From the NCBI RefSeq assembly GCF_002154225.1, contig NZ_MTSE01000002.1:1-64000 (forward strand): 64,000 nt of DNA. The letters run 5' to 3'. Below are positions 1-6,791 of the stretch, piece by piece. Every line of letters starts with the position of its first letter. Position 1 is the stretch's first letter. Position numbers and translations under genes: made by a program. The notes below the pieces were generated by a model, which worked only from the letters and a program-made list of their open reading frames with translations, did no database searches and was not told where the DNA came from. The DNA is from Hymenobacter crusticola. GTDB taxonomy: Bacteria; Bacteroidota; Bacteroidia; Cytophagales; Hymenobacteraceae.

Positions 1-1
1 G

Positions 2-49
2 CGCACCAGCGCTGGCTCCTTCAGCAAGAAGATCCTCATTCAGCACTAA
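2..49 (+). CDS. C-terminal tail of a gene cut by the window edge, possible T9SS cargo
   Basis: Reading from base 2 gives an open frame of 15 residues ending in a TAA stop at 47-49. The residues end in GSFSKKILIQH. A short Ser/Gly turn followed by paired lysines and a hydrophobic end is what the last strand of a T9SS type A sorting domain looks like, and other genes in this window carry such tails. A terminator follows at 110-150, which supports a real gene end here. With only 15 residues visible, the frame and the T9SS reading are inference. Confidence 0.45.
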   Translation, partial: RTSAGSFSKKILIQH

Positions 50-109
50 GCCTCGCGGAGACGCCAGGACCTAGGTTAGTACCTAGCTTCAAAAGCAGCT
101 AAATAGGAA

Positions 110-150
110 AATAACCCCGGTGAGCAAGTAGCTTACTGGGGTTATTTTTT
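110..150 (+). terminator. Intrinsic terminator after the truncated first gene
   Basis: A 12-bp stem (110-121 with 135-146, one G-T pair) with a 13-nt loop is followed by a T run to 150. It closes the transcript of the truncated gene before the gene at 182. Confidence 0.8.
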
Positions 151-181
151 GCCAAAAAACGGCTTTTACGTATGAGCAACT

Positions 182-604
182 ATGCTTGACCTAACCGCTG
201 CCTTACTCGCCTTACGCCCCGCTATTGCTGCCGAGCTATCCGAAACACCTACCGCTACGGTTGGAGACTTTTTGCACCGGACACTACGGCCCGTGTTGAA
301 GCTGCAAAATGAACTGCTGCTGCTCGTGGTTGCTGATTTTGTGCAAGAACACCATATTCCGTTTCAGGTGGCTAGCGTGGCCGAACGTGAGCGGTTGGTG
401 GCAGAGCTTTTAACGCGCAACGTGAAGTTGCGCTACACGATTATTGGCATTATAAGTGGCCTATTTACACCGGCCGAAACAGCCTTCTACCGTCAGCACC
501 GGGCTGAGCTGAACCGCCGGTTGCTGGAGCTAGCTAGTCAGCGCGTACAAAGCCAAGTGACTACGGTAGCAGAGCTCGTAGCGTCGGCCGACGCTGCTAC
601 ATGA
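182..604 (+). CDS. Protein of unknown function coupled to a DnaJ gene
   Basis: A 140-residue protein, Leu/Ala-rich and probably all-helical and cytoplasmic, with no signal peptide or clear membrane helix. I recognise no family. Residues 25-70 (GDFLHRTLRPVLKLQNELLL and onward) and 85-130 look like two amphipathic helical blocks. Its stop overlaps the start of the next gene (ATGA at 601-604), so the two are almost certainly translated from one message and may act together. The next protein carries an N-terminal J domain, so this could be a partner or client adaptor. That is context only. Confidence 0.75.
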   Translation: MLDLTAALLALRPAIAAELSETPTATVGDFLHRTLRPVLKLQNELLLLVVADFVQEHHIPFQVASVAERERLVAELLTRNVKLRYTIIGIISGLFTPAETAFYRQHRAELNRRLLELASQRVQSQVTTVAELVASADAAT

Positions 605-1374
605 AGAATTATTACCATACGCTAGAGTTATCGAATTTTGCTTCTACTGCTGATATCCGGCGGGCTTATCGTCGGTTGGTGTTGCTGACGCATCCTGACC
701 GCACCCCCGACCTAGCTGCCCATGAGCGGTACCTAGCTATCAACGAAGCCTACGACGTGCTGGGTCATGTCGCGCGGCGTCAGTTGTACGATGCGCAGCT
801 ACAGGCCTTGCTCAATCCGCTGCCGCTGGTCGTAGCAGCTGCGCCGAGACCAGCCGTTCCACCGAGGGGCCACCGTCCGCCTATGAGGGTGTGGCGCCGT
901 CGGGTGGTCGTGCCGGCTGATTTCAGTCATTACGCTGGGCGTGCCCGGCGCTGGTGCCGGTGCTTGCTCTCGGTGCCGTGCGTCTTATTTGTCGACTATT
1001 TCTTACTAAGGCATACGGTGCAAGCTTCGGTTGTTGCCTTCTACGATCAGTACCATGCCGTTACAGGCATTCGTTATCTAATCAAAACCACGCACGGCAG
1101 CTTCGTAACCAGTACCAATTACCCCGAGAGCACCGACGCCATAACGATTCAGACCTCGTGGCTTTTTCACTTTGTGCATGCGGCGGTACTCCCAAATGGT
1201 AAAGCTTTGCCCGTTACGCCCGATTATCACTCGTGGATGGCGTTTGCTGGGCTTTTAGCGCTGATAGCTCTAGCTGGACAATGGAAAAGGCTTCCGCCTA
1301 ATACCAACATCAACGCTGCAATCATCGCAACGATGCTAGCTATCATTGTGCTCGCGCTTATGCTTAATATGTAA
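601..1374 (+). CDS. Membrane-anchored J-domain (DnaJ-like) protein
   Basis: 257 residues. Residues 1-66 form a J domain: it begins MKNYYHTLEL, carries the HPD motif in LLTHPDRTPD at about residue 31-33, and continues with the helix III pattern INEAYDVLG. HPD is the DnaK-stimulating tripeptide, so the protein should recruit DnaK. There is no Gly/Phe region or zinc finger. Residues 80-115 are a Pro/Arg-rich linker, then come three hydrophobic segments at about 120-140, 204-222 and 235-256. The J domain is therefore probably cytoplasmic and tethered to the inner membrane. The ATG overlaps the stop of the unknown upstream gene by four bases. The client is not evident. Confidence 0.85.
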   Translation: MKNYYHTLELSNFASTADIRRAYRRLVLLTHPDRTPDLAAHERYLAINEAYDVLGHVARRQLYDAQLQALLNPLPLVVAAAPRPAVPPRGHRPPMRVWRRRVVVPADFSHYAGRARRWCRCLLSVPCVLFVDYFLLRHTVQASVVAFYDQYHAVTGIRYLIKTTHGSFVTSTNYPESTDAITIQTSWLFHFVHAAVLPNGKALPVTPDYHSWMAFAGLLALIALAGQWKRLPPNTNINAAIIATMLAIIVLALMLNM

Positions 1375-1393
1375 GCAATTGCTCAAGACAATT

Positions 1394-1430
1394 AAAAAAG
1401 CCCGCTGCGAGCATCGCAGCGGGCTTTTTT
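1394..1430. terminator. Bidirectional terminator between the DnaJ-like and TerC genes
   Basis: A stem AAAAAAGCCCGCTGCGA / TCGCAGCGGGCTTTTTT with a tiny loop lies between convergent genes. A-tract and T-tract on either side serve both strands. Confidence 0.9.
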
Positions 1431-1448
1431 AGTGCAGTACAAGCTAGG

Positions 1449-2216
1449 TTAGTCGTACCGAGAGTCGCGCAGCACAACGGGCGCTGACTTCTTGCGCATG
1501 CGCATATTCAGCAGCTCCACTACCAACGAGAAGGCCATGGCGAAGTACACGTAGCCTTTCTCGATTTCTTTGTGGAAGGCTTCCATCACCAGCATAATAC
1601 CGATCATGATCAGGAAAGACAGCGCCAACACCTTGATGGTGGGGTTCTTGTTCACGAAGTCGCTGATGTAGCCCGAGAAGGCTAGCATAATACCCATGGC
1701 ACAAATTACCGCCGCAATCATCACCAGCACGTTGTCAACGAGGCCAACCGCCGTCAGGATCGAGTCGAAAGAGAAAACAATGTCGATCAACACGATCTGA
1801 ATAATCACCCGCGTGAGGCTCTGGTAGTTGCCAGCGTTCATTTCTTCATCGCCGCCTTGCAGCTTCGTGTGAATCTCGGTGGTGCTTTTGGCTAGCAAAA
1901 ACAAGCCGCCCGCCAACAGAATAAGGTCTCGGCCCGACACACCAAAGTTAGGCTCTTGCATAAATGAAAGGTCCAGCGTGATCAACGGTTCTTTCAAGCC
2001 CACAATCCAGGTGATGCTCAGCAACAGGCCAATGCGAAATATAAGCGCTAGCAAGAGCCCGATGGTTCGGCCGCGCTTCTGCTGCTCATGCGGCAGGCGG
2101 TTGACGACGATGGAGATAAAAATGATATTGTCGATGCCGAGTACAATTTCCATAAAGGTTAGCGTCAATAGGCTAACCCAGGTATGCACATTCGCAAAGG
2201 CAGAGAAGTCGAACAT
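1449..2216 (-). CDS. TerC family integral membrane protein
   Basis: 255 residues with the TerC/Alx signature: an N-terminal helix holding FMEIVLGIDNIIFI (conserved acidic residues within the membrane), a basic cytoplasmic stretch and a second core half with QIVLIDIVFSFDSILTAVGL. About seven to eight membrane segments can be counted. TerC-type proteins have been linked to metal-ion export, notably manganese (Alx/MeeF, YkoY, YceF), and historically to tellurite resistance. The substrate cannot be read from sequence alone. It lies 52 bp downstream of the yajQ-like gene on the same strand and may be co-transcribed. The length is typical of the short bacterial form without CBS domains. Confidence 0.93.
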   Translation of the reverse strand: MFDFSAFANVHTWVSLLTLTFMEIVLGIDNIIFISIVVNRLPHEQQKRGRTIGLLLALIFRIGLLLSITWIVGLKEPLITLDLSFMQEPNFGVSGRDLILLAGGLFLLAKSTTEIHTKLQGGDEEMNAGNYQSLTRVIIQIVLIDIVFSFDSILTAVGLVDNVLVMIAAVICAMGIMLAFSGYISDFVNKNPTIKVLALSFLIMIGIMLVMEAFHKEIEKGYVYFAMAFSLVVELLNMRMRKKSAPVVLRDSRYD

Positions 2217-2268
2217 TAAGTGGAGGAGCTGAAAAGTTGGTGAGCGGAGGAAGGGCTAGGTTATAAGC

Positions 2269-2766
2269 CTAGCTTTTCATATTGACGAATTGCAGCGGCT
2301 GACCAATCGTGGTACTAGCCCCGCGTAACACGGCAATAACTTGCTGAAGGTCGTCGATTTTTTTGGCCGAGACGCGCACTTGCTCGTCTTGGTTTTGGGC
2401 TTCCACCTTGAGCTTGCTGTCTTTGATGAGCTTGATAATGACGCGGCTCGTGTCTTTATCGATACCGGCGCGCACTTTTACGGTCTTTTTCACCAGCGCA
2501 CCCGCTGCCTGTTCCTCAGCTGAGAAATCGAGGGCAGTGCCATCAATTCCTTGCTTCACCGCCCGGCCCAGCAGAATATCTTCCAACGCCTTCAGGCGCA
2601 TCGAGTTTTCGGAGCTGAGCTGAATGGTGTTGGCTTTTTTGTCCAGCTCAATTCCCCCTTTGGTGTCGCGCAGGTCGTAGCGGGTTTGAAGCTCTTTTTT
2701 GGCGGTATTCACCGCGTTTTCCAGTGTTTGGGGATCTACTTTGCTTACAATGTCGAAGGAGGCCAT
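2269..2766 (-). CDS. YajQ family nucleotide-binding protein
   Basis: 165 residues, matching the usual length of about 163 for YajQ (DUF520). Recognisable are the N-terminal MASFDIVSKVDPQTLENAVN, the RYDLRDTKGGIELD block, the AVKQGIDGTALDF segment and the C-terminal QQVIAVLRG..QPLQFVN. The fold is two ferredoxin-like halves. Members bind tRNA, GTP or, in Xanthomonas (XC_3703), cyclic di-GMP, and a second-messenger effector role is known there. No signal peptide, so it is cytoplasmic. A TACCTTTG promoter element at 2831-2838 on this strand sits about 65 nt upstream of the ATG. TerC follows after 52 bp. Confidence 0.95.
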   Translation of the reverse strand: MASFDIVSKVDPQTLENAVNTAKKELQTRYDLRDTKGGIELDKKANTIQLSSENSMRLKALEDILLGRAVKQGIDGTALDFSAEEQAAGALVKKTVKVRAGIDKDTSRVIIKLIKDSKLKVEAQNQDEQVRVSAKKIDDLQQVIAVLRGASTTIGQPLQFVNMKS

Positions 2767-2830
2767 AGTGCAGCAGCTAATACGTGAAATAGGCTGTACG
2801 CCAATCGGAGTGGGTTGTTGGCGTGCAGGT

Positions 2831-2838
2831 CAAAGGTA
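2831..2838 (-). promoter_or_regulatory. -7 element for the yajQ-like gene
   Basis: The minus strand reads TACCTTTG, an exact match to the Bacteroidota TAnnTTTG -7 element, about 65 nt before the ATG. No convincing -33 TTG at the right distance. Confidence 0.5.
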
Positions 2839-2891
2839 GGAGTTTGCCTACATTGTTGACAGTTTCTGTTGCTTGCTACGTGTACCCTGTT

Positions 2892-3329
2892 ATGCACCTC
2901 ACTACTCCTATCACTCCGGCCGAGTTTGCCGCCTACTACGATCTGCGGTATCGCGTACTACGTGCCCCGTGGAATCAGCCCCTAGGTTCTGAGCGCGCCG
3001 ACGATGACGAAGCACCCAGTACCATACATGCCATGCTGACGGACCCCGCCGGCACAGTGATTGGAGTGGCCCGCTTGCACCCCTCAGGGCCCCACCAAGG
3101 CCAGGTTCGCTACATGGCCGTCGACCCAGCTTGGCAAGGCCACGGGGTTGGGCGGAAACTACTGGAACATCTGGAAGCTAGTGCGCGGCAGCGTGGGCTA
3201 ACCGAGTGCATCCTGCACGCCCGCGACACAGCTGTTGATTTTTATTTCCGCCTAGGTTACGAAGTAGTAGCGCCCTCGCACACGCTTTTCGGCAGCATCC
3301 CGCATTTCCTGATGCGTAAGCAGTTATAA
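2892..3329 (+). CDS. GNAT family N-acetyltransferase
   Basis: The frame opens at 2823, but the ATG at 2892 (MHLTTPITPAEFAAYYDLRY) is preferred because the GNAT alignment begins there. That gives 145 residues. Acetyl-CoA binding is indicated by VRYMAVDPAWQGHGVGRKLL at about residues 72-91, which holds the Q/RxxGxG/A loop (QGHGVG), and the C-terminal LHARDTAVDFYFRLGYEV matches the last strand-helix of small acetyltransferases of the ElaA/YjcF type. The substrate is unknown. It is divergent from the yajQ-like gene and 81 bp before the thioesterase gene, with which it may form a transcript. Confidence 0.88.
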   Translation: MHLTTPITPAEFAAYYDLRYRVLRAPWNQPLGSERADDDEAPSTIHAMLTDPAGTVIGVARLHPSGPHQGQVRYMAVDPAWQGHGVGRKLLEHLEASARQRGLTECILHARDTAVDFYFRLGYEVVAPSHTLFGSIPHFLMRKQL

Positions 3330-3410
3330 GGCTCAGGTTTACTCTACGTCAAGAACAAGAATGATTTACAAATCAGCACGTGATTGTCGTGCCTTTGAAC
3401 AGCAAGCTCC

Positions 3411-3857
3411 ATGGACCTCGCGAAGCAGATAGCTATTTATAACAAGATCAACCACTACGGGCGCACCAACGGAATGGAGTTGCAAGTGCAGGCGCCTGGG
3501 GAGGTAACCTACACCATGACCGTCCGTGAAGAGCATCTTTCCTCGCCAAATACCTGCCACGGTGGCGTGGTAGCCGGCCTAATGGATGCGGCGCTCGGTG
3601 CCGCTGCGCTCACCCTAGCCATGCCTGCGGGCGAGCTGGTATCAACGGTGGAATTCAAGATGAACTACCTACTTCCGGTGTATCTGCACGATGTGCTGGT
3701 GGCGCGTGGCTGGGTAGAGCATACGGGCAAAACGCTGGTGGTAACCAGTGCTACTATTGCCTGCCACAACCGGGACAATGCCGTAGTAGCACGTGCCCTA
3801 GGTACCTTCAATCGGTATCCGGCCAGCAAGCGAGACTTTGAAGGGCTAGCGGGTTAA
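3411..3857 (+). CDS. PaaI-like hotdog-fold thioesterase
   Basis: 148 residues. The motif CHGGVVAGLMDAALGAAA at about 52-69 is the HGG signature and hotdog helix of the PaaI/YbgC/4HBT class. STVEFKMNYLLP and the later strand ARGWVEHTGKTLVVTSATI complete the fold. Such enzymes hydrolyse acyl-CoA thioesters (phenylacetyl-CoA pathway derivatives in PaaI itself). The particular acyl group is not predictable. No signal peptide. Downstream is a hairpin terminator shared with the convergent NYN gene. Confidence 0.9.
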   Translation: MDLAKQIAIYNKINHYGRTNGMELQVQAPGEVTYTMTVREEHLSSPNTCHGGVVAGLMDAALGAAALTLAMPAGELVSTVEFKMNYLLPVYLHDVLVARGWVEHTGKTLVVTSATIACHNRDNAVVARALGTFNRYPASKRDFEGLAG

Positions 3858-3901
3858 TCGTTGAAGCTGCGGCAAACTAATGACCAACCTATTATAAAAA
3901 A

Positions 3902-3941
3902 CCGCCGGATACTCCCCTATTGCAGGGGGAGTATCCGGCGG
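3902..3941. terminator. Terminator between the thioesterase and NYN genes
   Basis: A perfect 16-bp stem (3902-3917 with 3926-3941). The U-tract lies on the minus strand (TTTTTTATAAT), so it chiefly ends the NYN gene transcript. Confidence 0.85.
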
Positions 3942-3965
3942 CTAAAAGTCAGCTGCTAAAGCGAC

Positions 3966-4952
3966 TTACAGGCGGTCAGACGAATTAGCTTCAGGCTCTT
4001 CTTCGTACTCTTCGCTGTCTTGTGGGGGCTGTACTTTGCGCACGTTGCGGGCACAGTCTTCATCGCGGTGGTTGCGGCCCACGGTAAACTCCACCCAGTC
4101 GCCTTCGCGCAGGTCGTTGAAGTCGCCCTCCGACATATCGGCGTAGCTAAAGAACAAGTTGTTCGGTGGCATCACCACGAAGCCAAAGCCGTTCTTCAGG
4201 TTTTTGATCGTGCTGATACCTACCGTACCAACTGGACCAGCTGCCGTTGGGCCTGTTGGGCGTACGGGCTTCGGTGCAGGAAAGGCAACAGGCTCTGGCT
4301 GGTTTACGAAGAGGTTTTCAATAATTTCTTCGCTGCTAGCCAAGCCGTTGTCAATTACGTCGTGCATGCCGATGGGATAAGTGGCATGCTCAAGCAATTG
4401 TTGCGAAGCGCGGGTAACGCGGTTTTCGCCTTTGAAATCTACGTATTTGAAATCCCAGTTCAGCAGCATTACGCGCGTGCCGATGGTATTGAGTTTTTTG
4501 ATCAGGGGCACATAGTCGCTGTCGCCAGCAATAAGCACGATGACGTCGAAGCTCTTGTGCAGGGCTAGCTCCAGAGCTTCGAGGGCCAACCATACATCGA
4601 TACCTTTTTCCTGCAAACGGCCATCACGCGTCTTCAGGGGCATGTAATGCGTGGTGATACCTAGGTTCATCAAGATATCGTCGAGCAGACGGTCGTGGAA
4701 TAGCCGGTCTTTATCACGGGCTTCCGTGGCGCTGAGGCGGCCGCGGAAGAAATGGGAGTCAGTAATTTGGCTCAGACGTACGTCGACGTCTTCTTCTTCA
4801 GCTACTTGATGACGGATATATTCATGTAGTCCTTCCAGGCTAATGCGAGCTTTGCGCTCGTGTTGGAAGTAGTAGTAATCGCTGATTTTCAGGAAATAAT
4901 TGCCGTCATAGAAGACGCCTATCCGAATCAGTGGGCTATTCATCTGGTTCAT
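3966..4952 (-). CDS. NYN (PIN-like) domain protein with C-terminal cold-shock domain
   Basis: The frame extends to 5042, but the start at 4952 (MNQMNSPLIRIGVFYDGNYF) is chosen because the NYN domain begins at RIGVFYDGNY. A further ATG lies three codons on. The product has 328 residues. The NYN/LabA acidic residues are visible in FYDGNYF, EKGIDVWLALEAL and LIAGDSDYVPLIKKL, the pattern of a metal-dependent RNase. Residues near 235-305 form an OB-like cold-shock domain (GTVGISTIKNLKNGFGFVV..LFFSYADM, then LREGDWVEFTVGRN). The very C-terminus is acidic. A nuclease fused to an RNA-binding OB domain suggests RNA processing. The RNA target is not known. Confidence 0.88.
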   Translation of the reverse strand: MNQMNSPLIRIGVFYDGNYFLKISDYYYFQHERKARISLEGLHEYIRHQVAEEEDVDVRLSQITDSHFFRGRLSATEARDKDRLFHDRLLDDILMNLGITTHYMPLKTRDGRLQEKGIDVWLALEALELALHKSFDVIVLIAGDSDYVPLIKKLNTIGTRVMLLNWDFKYVDFKGENRVTRASQQLLEHATYPIGMHDVIDNGLASSEEIIENLFVNQPEPVAFPAPKPVRPTGPTAAGPVGTVGISTIKNLKNGFGFVVMPPNNLFFSYADMSEGDFNDLREGDWVEFTVGRNHRDEDCARNVRKVQPPQDSEEYEEEPEANSSDRL

Positions 4953-5531
4953 ACGAGAAATTTTTGTGTGCGCAAAAGGGTGTGGTAAACAGAGCGATAG
5001 AATTGGTGCAAGTGACTTATTGCAAGTCCATAAGACAAGCAAAGATACAAGGTACGAGGATTAGGTTGGCATAACTCTAAACCCAATGGTTTCCGGCTGT
5101 AAGCGGCCGAAAACAGAGATGTGGGACAGTGGGTGTAAAGTTTTCTTATCAACTAAAGCTCTAACCTATGTATAGAAATCTAAGAAGCAGCAGACCAATC
5201 GAGACGCTTAACCAACTCACCTAATGCAGCAAAGCCTAACATATATTTTAACTTAGAACATTAAGGAGATGCAATACTAGGAAATAAAACATTGTCAATT
5301 AGTATAGACGCCAAGTAAAAGGCTGTCTTGTATCCTAATTATTGCCTGGAAGTAGCTTGAAAAGTAGCCAATGCAAAGATACAATTTCGTTCTTCTATAT
5401 GAAAAACTCTATTGTCTAAGAACGACGAAATAAACCGTATTGTAGACGGAAGCTGGTAATTGAACGACTAAATAGGTTATTGCGTTTGTCCTACTTTATA
5501 TAGAGATAAGGCAAATCCACTAAATAACCCT
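4953..5531. other. AT-rich intergenic stretch, no gene seen
   Basis: Clearly richer in A and T than the rest of the window. Two matches to the -7 element TATCTTTG face the minus strand (5040-5047 and about 5376-5383); the nearer one could serve the NYN gene. I found no credible ORF, tRNA or strong hairpin in it. Confidence 0.5.
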
Positions 5532-6272
5532 TCAGAAGTGCATTCGGTTGACCACAAATGCCAACACTAGCACTGCATAACCAATACAAATTCCCACTTC
5601 CAACAAGTTCCCAGAGGTAGAGCCGGTCGCAATAAGCGGAACCTTCAATGAGGTATCTAGGAAGGGATAAAACCATCGGACTCCCTGTTTGGTGAGGGAG
5701 TCGGCGATTAAGTGAGAAGCATAGCCCGCACCCGCGAATTGTGCTACACCGTGCCAACCTAGGGCTTGATTGGCGAGGTAGCCAGTATAGGTCCAGAAAG
5801 CCGCCGCCCAAAGCGTGTGCGTCCAAGAGCGATGCGCGGTGAAAGGCGCCAACGCCACGAACGCACCTAGCAGACTAAGCCACAAAAAACCAAAATACAA
5901 GCCCACAACCGCCGTACTAGCGCCCGTGAACAGAAGCGCCAACTTACGCGCCGAGCCACCTTGCATACCTAGCCCAATAAGGCCGAAAGCTAGCGCAGCG
6001 GTGTAGCTCATGCGCTGTTCGCGGCCAGGCGACAGAATGAAGTATGAGTAAGCGGCAATACAGAGCGCACCTGCCGCAAATGCCCAACGGACATAATTTT
6101 GTGCAAAACCTAGCCGCTTGCTCAGGCGACTATCAGGGTGGTCAAGATCGGGGGCGAGCGAGGAAAAGCCCGCTAGTGCAATACCAAAAGGGGAAAAAGG
6201 CACGCCAGGCACCAAGCCTGCAACGGCGACGCCGGTAATGAGGCCGATGGCCAGATGAGAAGAACCGCGCAC
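5532..6272 (-). CDS. YdjM/DUF457 family membrane protein (predicted metal-dependent hydrolase)
   Basis: 246 residues. The start MRGSSHLAIGLITGV has the conserved early His, followed by FSSLAPDLDHPDSRLSKRLGF at about 35-55 (the DxDHP motif) and later FTAHRSWTHTLWAA and GYASHLIADSLTKQGVRWFYPF. These His/Asp motifs between membrane helices define the YdjM/YfhO-like DUF457 group, often annotated as LexA-regulated or metal-dependent hydrolases. The reaction is not established. About six to seven membrane segments. It stands alone, with a weak -7 element (TATCTTCG) at about 6302-6309 on the minus strand. Confidence 0.88.
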   Translation of the reverse strand: MRGSSHLAIGLITGVAVAGLVPGVPFSPFGIALAGFSSLAPDLDHPDSRLSKRLGFAQNYVRWAFAAGALCIAAYSYFILSPGREQRMSYTAALAFGLIGLGMQGGSARKLALLFTGASTAVVGLYFGFLWLSLLGAFVALAPFTAHRSWTHTLWAAAFWTYTGYLANQALGWHGVAQFAGAGYASHLIADSLTKQGVRWFYPFLDTSLKVPLIATGSTSGNLLEVGICIGYAVLVLAFVVNRMHF

Positions 6273-6791
6273 GAATAGCTAATAGATAAGAAATAGAGTG
6301 CGAAGATACTAGCCCGGTAAGCCAGGTGATAATCTAAAGAGCTTTTTTTAGTACAATTTAACCGGCTACTGGCAAGCGACGCTCATGTATAGCAGGTAGG
6401 AATTATTCAATACCGACCATACGCTTGCTTGCCTGTTCGACGGTGATGCGCAAGTCTTTGGCTTCCGGCTTTACTGGCCTAGCTTATGGATTATTAGCTC
6501 GGGCGCTGCGGTTAAACACTTAAATCATTTCTTTTTGCTTGTAGTGCGTTGCGCAACGCAACTGCTGCCCCACGATCAGAATTTTGGAAGCTCTCAGGAG
6601 TAAGCCTTTCTTGTTCTCGTTCATTGTTCGGCGTCTGGGAGCTAGGGTTCAGTCGAAATTACAGTTGGTCTCCGGATGTACGGCGGAAACTTTCGCGCCG
6701 CCCCAACGGTATTGCCTACGTACCATGCCCGACCAAAGAAAACCTTTGGCCGGGCTTCTCCCTTTGCCCCTCGCTTTAGAATCTATCCGTT
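6273..6791. other. Intergenic region upstream of mfd with a palindrome and a hairpin
   Basis: No supportable gene: the open frames at 6549 and 6584 have no family resemblance and run into mfd. The region holds a perfect 16-bp palindrome at 6545-6560 and an imperfect hairpin at about 6727-6755 ahead of the mfd start. Confidence 0.5.
6545..6560. repeat. Perfect 16-bp palindrome TGCGTTGCGCAACGCA
   Basis: Eight bases mirror the next eight exactly. It lies 230 bp ahead of mfd and 270 bp ahead of the divergent YdjM-like gene. Could be an operator for a dimeric repressor; no regulator is identified. Confidence 0.5.

Noticed and set aside
5160..5531. AT-rich intergenic DNA as an origin or mobile remnant
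   Set aside because: No DnaA-box cluster, inverted repeat or transposase trace was found.
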